Of a DNA stretch of 64,000 nt, positions 1 through 10,500 are shown piece after piece. Position 1 is the first letter of the stretch. Every line of letters starts with the position of its first letter. Position numbers and translations under genes: made by a program. Source of the DNA: Hemibagrus wyckioides (lineage: Eukaryota > Chordata > Actinopteri > Siluriformes > Bagridae); NCBI RefSeq assembly GCF_019097595.1, contig NC_080710.1, positions 18,835,780-18,899,779 on the forward strand, in the 5' to 3' direction. Below the pieces are notes generated by a model that did not search any database, was not told the DNA's origin, and saw nothing but the letters and a program-made list of their open reading frames with translations.

Positions 1-971
1 AATATTTTCAACACTCAAATTCAGCACTTTGTTGAAAATTGTTGACATTCGCGGAAAGTATCTAGTGAGCCTCCATCTAACATGTTTCTGTAATCAAAGA
101 ATAGTGCAAAGGATATGTGAAGTACATAGCTTTCTCAAGAAAACATTTTTTATTTTTATAAAAAATGAACTAATGGAAATTAATGACTTGAAATAAAATC
201 CTGTAAATTCACTGGTTGTGAAATCTGTCCCTACCTTCTATCACAAAGCAAGCAACTTAAACATGCCAAGGATCAATATCAATAAAATCACATTGATCAT
301 ATGAAAGTAAATAAGAAAATAGGAAATTTTGTGTTTAATTTATATGAGGTCATTTATCATTTTAAAAAGTTCATTTATAATATAAAAATGTATTATTTAA
401 CTTTAGCTAGTTTGCACATCCTTGGAATTATCCTTATGAATATATTTTTCAGACAATTTTTAATGAATGTAGTTAGCTATTTATAGATTTTGATCTTAAT
501 CAAGGCAGAAACATGTCTTTTGCAGACTAGTGCTGTAAATACAACATATAATTTTGGATGCAATTCTGTTTTACAAGCTTAATTTTCTACCTCATGATTT
601 TTTAATCGGAATTTTTAAGACCTGAATTTCAAAGAGGCGAATTTGGACCTGATATATTTTAGCATTTAAGAGTTGCAGTGAAAATACTAAAAAGAAGCAA
701 ATGACATGTTTTTTTAAAGCATGAGTTCAGATCAAGGTTCTGTTTTAACAGCTAGTCATATCATCTATCCAGAGATTGCCCGTGACTTATATATTCATAA
801 ATCTCCCTCTTTGTGCTTATCAAATTCACACATCTTTCTAACTGTAAATTATTTAGAGTGCAGTATATGAGGCAACGAGAACAGCCTATGCTACAGTGTC
901 TCTAAAAGCTTTACTTAATCACCAGTGCAACTAAAAGCCTTGATGTGCTGAATTGAGTGGTCTCTTTTCAG
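1..971. other. partial csf3r intron
   Basis: No exon is supportable here. The first recognisable exon starts at 972 after a TTTTCAG acceptor and enters in phase 1, so a spliced exon must lie before the window. A WSXWS-coding stretch, expected one exon upstream, was looked for and not found. The stretch is AT-rich, with no repeat that I recognise. Confidence 0.6.
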
Positions 972-2191
972 CTCCCACCGGCCGACTAGTCACATGGCTG
1001 AAGCTACCGAGGCCAGAAATAAGGAATCAGACAGCACAGCTGTTCTGGAAGGTGAGAACTCAACAAATACAACACCTCACAAGCTGTGAGAGATTGGCTA
1101 ATAGAGACGAGATCTCTCTGTACTCATCGATTTTTGGGTATCAGTTGCTTATAGGTTTTTAGCAGCTACAGTGAGATTGTCTCCTGTATCAGTGGTGATA
1201 TCAACTGTGTTATTACTAAACTGTATAAACAAACTGGTTTAGCTAAACTATTTAATGCCAATTATCAGCCTGATGTTCATGTCACACTTTGCTCTTTCAG
1301 CCATCTTTGCAGTTCCGTGCCAACAGTATGAATGTGTCTTATACTGTATCACTAATGGGAGAATTTACAAAGAAGAAAGAAACTGTGTGTGTCACAGATC
1401 AGCAATCCTGCTCCTTCCAGATCCATGCAAAGGTCAAGAAGGTCTGCCTGACAGCTATGAATGAAGTAGGGAAATCCAACCCTACTGAAGTGCCAGTGTA
1501 CAGACGAAGAGGTAGCGACAGCATTTAGACAAAGTGCTATTTGTCAAGCATATTATGATGATATTGGCCATTTTGTAGAACCAAGCAGAACTAAGTATAT
1601 CAGTTATGTCAATTCTGTATGATTTCCAGGAAGTTATCGTGTCCCTTTCTTGGAAATACTTCCACAATCTGAAGAGTCTTTGTTGGCCAGATGGAAAAGC
1701 CCAGATACCTCAGCCATTAGTGAATATGTGCTGGAGTGGAAACCACTATCTGGGACAAATTTAAACCTTGTCTCTTTTGAAATTGTGGGCAAAAATCAGA
1801 CCAGCTTTGTAATATCAGGTACATTGAAAAATCAACCCATCACCTTGCCATTTTCTCAAGATCTCAGTGAATGTTTGCTTACTATAAATGCTCAAATTAA
1901 TTGTATCTTTGTATCCATTTTAGGTCTTGAGCCTTACATGCCTTACGAAATGTCAGTGTATCCCAAGTATGGAGGCGTTATTGGTCATCCCAACAGCACC
2001 ATGATATACACAAAAGAAAAAGGTAAATTTTCAACTGAAAATTGCGATTGATGGCAGAAACATTATGAGAAAAATATAACACATTGTTTATGATACAATA
2101 CTTCCCTCTAGTGGTCTTTCCAAGAGTTCATGCCAAACAGGAACCTGTTTGATACTCCTCCTCCTCCTCCTCCTACTACTACTACTTCTAC

Positions 2192-2251
<60 letters not shown>

Positions 2252-3750
2252 AAACAATCAGCTGCTTTTATAATGCTTGTTCTTTATTATCACAGCCCCC
2301 TCCATGTGTCCAAAATTGGAGATTGGAAAGATCACACCTTCTTTGGTTGAACTTTCCTGGGATGAAATCCCATTGGAGCAGAGGAATGGAATCATTACTG
2401 GCTACAGGATTTTCTACAGGGATGAGAAAAACAATTCAAGAGGTTTGCTATATAAAATTGCTATACAGTTGCTTTTTGCTTAATAAAAATTCTGCTTTTA
2501 CTAATTCTCATTTGTCTTTCTCATGTAGTTATAGATGCTGATAGCACAACAAGACACATGATGCTTAAAGATCTCTATCCTTTCACCATCTACGAAATCT
2601 TCCTCGTGACAAGCACAAATGGTGGCAGTGTGACTGGATCCACTATCACAGTGAAAACTGTGTCTATTGGTATGGATGGAACATTTTGTGGAGGATTATT
2701 TATAACAAGATAATAAAAAAGACTGCTCATAAAGTACTGTTTTGCTTTTGTTTTGTTTTTAGATGCCTTTGAGATAGTTCTGATTGTCATTCCAGCATGT
2801 GTTGGATTGGTACTTTTCTTCTTTGCGACATTTGCCTGTTTCAGCAAACAAAAGTGGTGAGTCTCCACAAAAAGTATTGTGTATTGCTTCATTTGTTACA
2901 TAATTGGGAGAAATACTTTACAGTACCCCACTGTTTATTATTTAAAGGATGAAGAAGTATTTGTGGCCAGTGATTCCAGACCCCGCCAACAGCAATATTA
3001 AAAAGTGGACGACAGCTGATTCTCTGGAAGTATGTCCAGTTTATTTTTTAAAAAAAACATGACAAAACTACTTAAATCATATTTCTCAAAACATTTTATC
3101 ACACCACATGAATTCAAATTAAAAATGAATGAGACTGGGAATTAATGTGTTGATTATTGTCCTACAACACCACAGTTTTAGTCCATATTAACCATACAGT
3201 TAAATACACCAATGATGTTCAATGTATCTAAAATATAGATAATGACTTGTCACACTTTTTTCCTCCAAAGTGCATGCCACCCTTTAAAGAGCTCAAGGAT
3301 CCTGTGCTGATGTATCTCTCCCACGTAAGTCTTCTTAGTCTGCCTGAGAAAGAGTCAACAAAAGGAGACGAGAACATCAAGAGTGGCAATTGGCCATATA
3401 ACAGCAAAAGTGTTGATGCAGGACATGATGATTCATCCCACGATTCTGAAACCTTTGACTCAGAGCAGCAGAGCGAGGCTGTGCCTTATGCTACAGTTGT
3501 CTTTGCTGGGCCATATCGACGCCAGCCTGTCCCTCCACCAGTCTACTTGCGCTCAGAGTCCACACAACCCCTACTGGGGGAAGAGGAACCTTCTAGTCCT
3601 CGTCCATATGAGAAAATGACAAGCCAGACAGATCCTCCTGATGTAGGCCACTTTTCAACATTTCACAAGAATAGTCATGGAGAAAAAAAGGCTTCACTTT
3701 GGGGTGATTTCCCTATGCTGAGGTCTTTGGAAATTGACAATAAGACATAA
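972..3750 (+). CDS. csf3r: granulocyte colony-stimulating factor receptor, 3' part
   Basis: Class I cytokine receptor of the plasma membrane; in vertebrates it binds G-CSF and signals through JAK/STAT to drive granulocyte formation. Exons: 972-1051, 1301-1511, 1630-1818, 1924-2022, 2296-2442, 2529-2669, 2763-2856, 2948-3029, 3271-3750 (stop TAA). They join into about 507 residues in one open frame; the 5' part is outside the window. Three fibronectin III domains come first, each from two exons (972/1301, 1630/1924, 2296/2529). A transmembrane helix follows (exon 2763, IVLIVIPACVGLVLFFFATF), then a Box 1 motif (WPVIPDP). The last exon encodes most of the tail, with tyrosines in YATV (codon 3487), YRRQ (3514, a STAT3-type YxxQ), YLRSESTQPLL (3544, close to human YLRCDSTQPLL) and YEKM (3607). 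The segment APTGRLVTWLKL matches the human receptor. Donor 2443 (GTTTGC) is weak. The acceptor at 2528 has a second AG six bases on, so VI may be optional at that junction. Confidence 0.92.
2155..2250. repeat. compound trinucleotide microsatellite
   Basis: (CTC)n passes into (TAC)n and then about 20 copies of (AAT/TAA)n. It lies inside a csf3r intron, ending about 45 bp before the acceptor of exon 2296. Long protein-like readings through it are low-complexity artefacts. Confidence 0.97.
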
Positions 3751-4185
3751 ATTCAATGTGTGCATTCATACAAAGCCATAAACTGCTGCAGTTATGAAAC
3801 AATGGTTAAATTATTTCTCAGTGGAATACAATGGCATTATTTTTGCAAGGTTTTTGTATTATCTTGCCAAAGTCTGTGACCTTGTGACCCTATTCTTTAG
3901 CAGCTAATAATACGAGGCAACTAGTAGGATTTTAAAGGAAAACTATCAATGCACACTATATTATTCACAAGGTAATAATTGTTACTGTTGTGTATGTGAG
4001 TAAAGTGTTCAGCAAGATTGGGTCAGAAACCCAGATTGTAGCAAAAGACTATAACTGTCACAGCATTATGACAGCATTGTCACATTTATACAAGATGTAT
4101 GTGGTTGGCCAATTATTCAATCTGTCCATGCACTGATCTATAAAATGTGATCTAATGATTTAATAAACCAAATTAAGTCTGGGTG
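3751..4185 (+). other. csf3r: csf3r 3' UTR and poly(A) signal
   Basis: Non-coding sequence follows the csf3r stop. The first canonical AATAAA is at 4162-4167, so cleavage would fall near 4180. Later AATAAA hexamers near 5630 and 5733 could serve longer transcripts. The 3' end is inferred from the hexamer alone. Confidence 0.5.
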
Positions 4186-6480
4186 AAGCATACATTAGTC
4201 TGCCCACTGTGACATGCTGTGAAATGGAAGCATAATTTAATTCAGGCATTTTATGACTTTGAGGTTATACTTGATTGGGTTTGTGGTTACTCCGTGCTCC
4301 CATATTCTTGTGCAGCAAAATTTTGTCACACTTTACATTCTAAATCTCCACTAAAATATCCAACTTAGTCAATCTTGACAGTCACTGGTGCCAAATGGAT
4401 TGAGACATAGTGTGGTAACATGTGCAGGATACAATATGATAGGATGTAAAATAGTACATATTAATACTTGACCTTGAAAAATCATACTTTGACAGAAATA
4501 TCTATTCACAGAATGCATTACAGTGGGTGATAAATGTGATCTTATCTGTCCTAACTAAAAGCACTTACTTTGAAGTGCTTAATGGCACTGAAAATATTTA
4601 TCTGCTTGTCCTTCTAGGCCTAAGTGTTGTGTTTGACTCAGTACATTTACTCCTTTTGCTGATGTTCATTCTCCAAAGCAAATTGCAATTAAGACATGAT
4701 ACAAACTGAGCAGCTGGGGTTTAAGGGCCTTGCTAAAGATGGCAGTGGAGGTTTGGAAGAACTAGGAACTCAAACAGTATTATTTTACCGTCAAAGCTAC
4801 CTCTGCCAAACTACAGCAGACCAATATTATGTTACCTAGGTTTGAAAATGTAGTCTACATGAATGATTGTTATCAGTATCTTAGTGTTTCAGTATTTCTG
4901 AATGTATGAAGTAACATTTGGTGCTCATCAACACTCTGTATCAGGGCCTCTTATGATTTCAGTCTACAGAGGGACATACCATGCTAATAATATATAATTA
5001 CTGTTTTTTTTCTATTAAGCCAGATAAATGTTAACGTTACTGGAGTAATTGTTTGTTTGTTTTTGTTTTTGTTTTTATACATGATATTCATTTTCTAATA
5101 ATTAATGCAGACTGAAACTGTCTATCAGCTTACATGGGTTACCAAAATAACATTTAAGTCTATCATAATTCTTCTTGTTTATAAATTTCTCAGGGTGCAA
5201 ATCTGTTTTTTGACAATTAGAGTAAAAATGGTGGGCAAACATCCATAACTGAGATTCAGATGCTGTGAGTCAGGGGGTGTCCAAAGTCCAAAGGGGACCT
5301 GCAAACAACTGATTTATGATATGTGCAGGGTATTTTGTCCTTTCAACTGATGGTGGCAGCAGACTGTGTTAACGCACACTCTGTATGCCCCTACATAGGT
5401 CTATTCTGTACCCCCCACCCCCCCAAAAAAAAAACTTTGGACAACCCTGCTGAATGTAAAGCACAAGAAAAAAAAGTGCTTTATTCAAATTTTATTCCTC
5501 TATTAATTTCTTTTTTTATTTCCATTTTTGCATTTTTAATTTTCTTTTACATTCTGCTTATGTTGTTTATCTGTTGATTTACTGATTTTAAACTACCTTG
5601 TGATACTTATGTAGTACAAAAGCTAGATAAATAAATCTCAGTTGAGTAGAGAGAGATTGCTTTGTACTTGGGAACCAACTTGAAAGCCGATGGATTTGTC
5701 CATATTTGTGCACTTATCAATATTTTTCGTACTCAATAAATGAAAAATATAAACCACAAATTGTCTCATTTTCAAGTGTATCTGTCCCTTGACTGCCTAC
5801 CCTCACTCATAATGCCTACATGTGTACCAGTTCTCATCTCACTCATCCACTTCTGGACATCAAGAATAAAGGACATCATTTTGGGTGGATTTTCCTATAC
5901 ATATTTGTTCTGAGGGCATTTTTTACTGTGAAGGACATTCACAGTAAAATCAATAACTGCATTTCACACCTGTCATAAAGAGTCAGTTATGAAATGCAAA
6001 TCAATCTTTCTCATACACAGGGAGCTGAAAATTAACCAAAATTCCTTGTTGTTGTAGTCAATCAATAAAATGGTCTGTTGAAACAGATATGCAATGAACA
6101 ACCAATTCATGCACCATGCAATAAAGTTATCTGAGTGGTTCTGTTCAGGTTAAATGAATGCAGTACCTTTTGCTCTTGATGTCATTTCATTGAAGAACAT
6201 AAAGTGGATGAGGTTTTTTTTTTTTTTTTCAATTAGGGCTAAAAATGCCCCATTAGCACTTGAAGTAAGCACTGCATGATGCTTTTACTGGTGCATTAGT
6301 AAACATGTCAGAAGTTATAACCCTTTTTTCACTTCACTTCGGAGATACAATATTTTAAGATCACAAAAAAACACATAAATAAATCTATAAAATCAGGTTT
6401 GCAGGCCAGTAGCACATCTACAACTTCACCAACATTTTTCTGTTTATCTCAACATTCTAAATGCACAAATAGATGGAACA
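4186..6480. other. intergenic, csf3r to mrps15
   Basis: AT-rich DNA with no supportable gene. It has short homopolymer runs, for example a T-run near 6213-6229 and a C-run then A-run near 5411-5435. Short open frames here have no recognisable domain and no plausible splice context. Confidence 0.5.
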
Positions 6481-6482
6481 TA

Positions 6483-7011
6483 CACCAATCGGGCAGAATA
6501 TTATGAGCACTGACAGTTGAAGTGAATGACACTGATTATCTCCTCATCATGGCACCTGTTAGTGGGTGGGATATATTAGGCAGCAAGTGAACATTTTGTC
6601 CTCAAAGTTGATGTGTTAGAAGCAGGAAAAATGGGCAGGTGTAAGGATTTGAGCGAGTGATGGCTAGACGACTGGATCAGAGCATCTCCAAAACTGCAGC
6701 TCTTGTGGGGTGTTCCGGGTCTGCAGTGGTCAGTATCTATCAAAAGTGGTCCAGGGAAGTCACAGTGGTGAACTGGTGACAGGGTCATGGGCGGCCAAGG
6801 CTCATTGATACAAGTGGGGAGCGAAGGCTGGCCCGTGTGATCCGATCCAACAGACGAGCTACTGTTGCTCAAATTGTTGAAGAAGTTAATGCTGGTTCTG
6901 ATAGAAAGGTGTCAGAATACACAGTGCATGATGGGTCAGGGCTGTTTTGGCAACAAAAAGGGGACCAACACAATATTAGTCATAATGTTATGCATAATGT
7001 TATGAACGGTG
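6483..7011 (+). mobile_element. internally deleted Tc1-like transposon
   Basis: A 529-bp element flanked by TA on both sides (6481-6482 and 7012-7013), the Tc1/mariner target duplication. Terminal sequences are related inverted repeats (CACCAATCGGGCAGAATATT at the left; CATAATGTTATG...CGGTG at the right). The left part carries the N-terminal DNA-binding region of a Tc1-like transposase on the + strand, with RSNRRATVAQI and NAGSDRKVSEYTVH readable from about 6837. After TVH the sequence jumps to the element's 3' end (GGGCTGTTTTGGCAACAAAA), so the DDE catalytic domain is missing. A doubled ATAATGTTATGC lies near the right end. The copy cannot encode an active enzyme and is a non-autonomous fossil. 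Confidence 0.85.
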
Positions 7012-7255
7012 TATATCATGAGCAAAACAGATAAACAGACAGTAATTCAAAATTGTTTTGCTTGCTAATGACAAATTACTTATCGTTAGTATATTTTGTC
7101 GACAGCGTAGTTTATGGTGCTGGGTTTTATTGCTCAACTTCGCCCCCCAGTGGATGGACCAGCACTTTTAATTTAACACATTCCAAATTCATTAGCTGTT
7201 TTAAAACCTTAACTAGGTCTTTCCCATACTGTATATCGTATATTTGACACCCCTG

Positions 7256-7324
<69 letters not shown>
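7256..7324. repeat. (TTA)n microsatellite
   Basis: An uninterrupted array of about 23 TTA/ATT units, roughly 120 bp upstream of the inferred mrps15 5' UTR. Confidence 0.97.
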
Positions 7325-7441
7325 TCAGTCTAGAAGATGAAAATGTCGAAACATTTACTCTTCCATACAGAAGGTGGCAGTAAAAGGCTCAGAGCTGTTC
7401 CATGACCGCTTAAGACACAGAAGAAGAAAAAAGGGTCGGCA

Positions 7442-7453
7442 AAGATGGCTGCC
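7442..7453 (+). promoter_or_regulatory. YY1-type promoter element of mrps15
   Basis: AAGATGGCTGCC matches the YY1 consensus core (AAGATGGCGGC type). That core is common just downstream of transcription starts of housekeeping genes and nuclear-encoded mitochondrial genes. It lies 71-82 bp upstream of the mrps15 start codon, in a TATA-less context. Occupancy by YY1 is inferred. Confidence 0.5.
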
Positions 7454-7465
7454 TCTGTTCACTGA
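7445..7465 (+). other. possible 6-codon upstream ORF in mrps15 leader
   Basis: The ATG embedded in the YY1-like motif opens a very short frame, MAASVH then TGA, out of frame with the main ATG at 7524. It matters only if transcription starts upstream of 7445, which the sequence alone does not show. Confidence 0.3.
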
Positions 7466-7523
7466 GGGGGACAAATGCACGTTTAGACTATTGTTGACCA
7501 TATAATAGACATCTGCAAAGACA

Positions 7524-10500
7524 ATGTTTTTAAAACACAGCTTGATATCAACGGTGACGGCTGTGCGGACATGGAATGTACTGTCCGGTCTGAAACACGG
7601 CAGTGTCCGGTTAGCGGCGCGGCAGCACGGTCACTGCAGCTCCAGGGGACAGCGCTGTGTTAACTTCAGCTGGATGGCGCCTGGTTCACTTAAAAGTAAG
7701 TCTGTGTTTTGTCATCATCATCAAGTAACAACATGTTTTAAATCGTTTAATACAATATAGTTATATAAAGCAGTGGAGAATAGTTAACAAAACTGCCCAG
7801 TGTGGCCACCTGGTTAGTGTACATGATGATGAATGGACATTGAAGACTAGCTAGTTTCAGTATCTGTATTTATTTACCAAGATTTTTCAAACAACGTTGT
7901 TTTGCTGTCACAGATCTTTGGGTTTAGTTACTCACATTGGACAGATGTGTTAATGCTGCCTTTATGTATACAGTACCATTATTTGCCACTACATGGTGCT
8001 CAAGTCATGTGGGCATTGTCATCCCTCTCCATAACTAAAGTGTTTTTTCAGGTGTAATGCAACACATCATACACAGAACCTGCATCATCATTTTATTTTT
8101 TATTTAAATATAATGCTTGTTTTGAGTTGATGAATTCTTTCAGCCAGTTTGAAATTGATGCCTTACCTTTGCATAGTCAATGTTTTACATTTTGATCATA
8201 TATATGGTCATTTATCTCTACTGGGAGCTGTGGTGTGGGTCATTTATTTGAAGGTTGAGGTGTGACTGGGGGCATGTGACAGTATTGTGTCTCATGACAA
8301 TATGTAGGGCAGCCAGGTAATAAACTTATATTGTGGTCACTTAACTTTGAGAATATCTCTGATAAAGACTGTCTCGATTTAGCTCAAACTCATGGTAAGG
8401 ACAGAAGGCTTCAGATGGTGCCTAATACAGCAAAATCTACTGTGTTCTGAAATGTGTTATGATACACTGATATCATAATTAACAATGATCTTTCCCATAC
8501 TCAAAGTATTTTATTATATACCTACTATATAAATGTTTTGAGTAGGCCCAGAACACACACACACACACATATATTTCTAAATATAATTCTCCAGTTGTCT
8601 TAACACTCATATGTATAAACTTACACAAGTAGCCTGTCCTGATTGGGAAATCCAGGTTGAACATGTTTTATAATTATGCTTGACTAGGAAATACAATATT
8701 TGTATCATAATCAAGTTCTACAATCTTCATGCCATATGTTTTGTTTAAATTTAATTTGACATTTCTACACAGCCATCCACAAGGACAGTGGTGTAGTGTT
8801 TCTGTAGTAATTAATGTAATTAATACATTTATTGATTGATGGATTGACCATATACAGCTAAAAAAGAGGGGTGTCAAACCCAGTTAATCAGTCAATGCCA
8901 AAATACCTAGGCTCTGAAAGTAAAGTAGGATAATTTTAGGAAAAGGAAGAGCTAAAAGAAACTGAATATATGCACTATTATATAATAATGGTAATTATAT
9001 ATGCTACTAAATGTGTGAGTGTAGTATAAGTATAAATGAGAGCTAATGAAGAAATGTAGACCAGGATATACAAGACATAAGGTTTCACCTGCCTATTAAC
9101 ATACAATTTTAATCTTTTTCACTGGAAATGTTGTAAAATTATTTTATGGTAAGATTGTTGTGTGATAGCAGATGCCTTAAAAATGATCATGAAAATATAT
9201 ATTTTTTTCAATTCCTTATTTACAATGAAAGTAATTTCTTATGTATTGTTAAATCATTTAGATATGAGTTTGAGTTTAATCAAACAAAGCAGGTAAGTCA
9301 TTGTTTTTAAGCAGTGTTTCAGCATGGTGATATGCAAGCTCTTGTATGATGTACAACTGTTGACAGTATGCACTGTGGTGAGAATTCTAGATTCACGTGT
9401 GAAAATGCTTAGTAAACACTACAAGCCATTTTGACATTTCATCCCTTGAGTTTGACATTTGATTTAATGAATGCACTTGATTATGGTGTATTTAAAAAGT
9501 TTTGAGCTGAGAATTTCCTCATTGTACTTGTGTTAGAGCCGTTCTTCGTTTTAATCCAGATCTTGCAGAACTCATAACTGTAGCAGCCACAGACAGGATT
9601 ACCTAAAGTGCTAATACACAACAATGTGACATCTGTGCAAAATGTACAGTTAATACACAAAACTGTACACACTTAATCATACAGCACAAAAATGGTGCAA
9701 ACCATTGTCTGTCAAGTGTAGGCTTTGTTTTTATTCTGCTTTATGATAGGAAAAAAAAGATGGAGAAAAGTGCAACAGTTGTGTTTTAAAAAATCAAATA
9801 ACAGCAGCATTATAAAGTACAGGTGTTCAGTGATGTGAGTATGATGGTTGGTGTTGGAGATCGTCGTGTGTTGAATAGTCATACTCCTATACTCAACTTA
9901 AAGATTCAGAAACAGTTTTATGCTCTTGCCCAGATTTATCTCTCAGCATAATTTGATTGCAGAAGTCTACTGAGAGTTCCTGGTTTTGATGAGACATTCA
10001 CTGTGAATTGGGGACTTTATACAACAGCTGGATGCCTTTCTACGTAAAGTCAAAGTAGTTGAATTTAAATAAAATTCACAGCTGGACTCCAGTCAAGTTC
10101 TAGAGAAGATCTGAAAATCAGCTAATAAAACGGGGTGAAAACAAGCTCAGTCTAGAGTGCATTGGCCAAGGGTCTGAGATTATTATTTATTTTTTTTATT
10201 TATTTATTTTTTTTGATAGATTAAGCAGAAAGTTAAGTAATATTTTTCGTCGTGTGTTGAATAGTCATACTCCTATACTCAACTTAAAGATTCAGAAACA
10301 GTTTTATGCTCTTGCCCAGATTTATCTCTCAGCATAATTTGATTGCAGAAGTCTACTGAGAGTTCCTGGTTTTGATGAGACATTCACTGTGAATTGGGGA
10401 CTTTATACAACAGCTGGATGCCTTTCTACGTAAAGTCAAAGTAGTTGAATTTAAATAAAATTCACAGCTGGACTCCAGTCAAGTTCTAGAGAAGATCTGA

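Noticed and set aside
1..971. Missing upstream csf3r exons, including a WSXWS motif
   Set aside because: No Trp-Ser-x-Trp-Ser coding sequence with a donor was found before 972; these exons must lie outside the window.
1255..1464. 69-residue frame overlapping csf3r exon 1301-1511
   Set aside because: A shadow of the true exon in another frame; the accepted frame joins both neighbours and matches fibronectin domain sequence.
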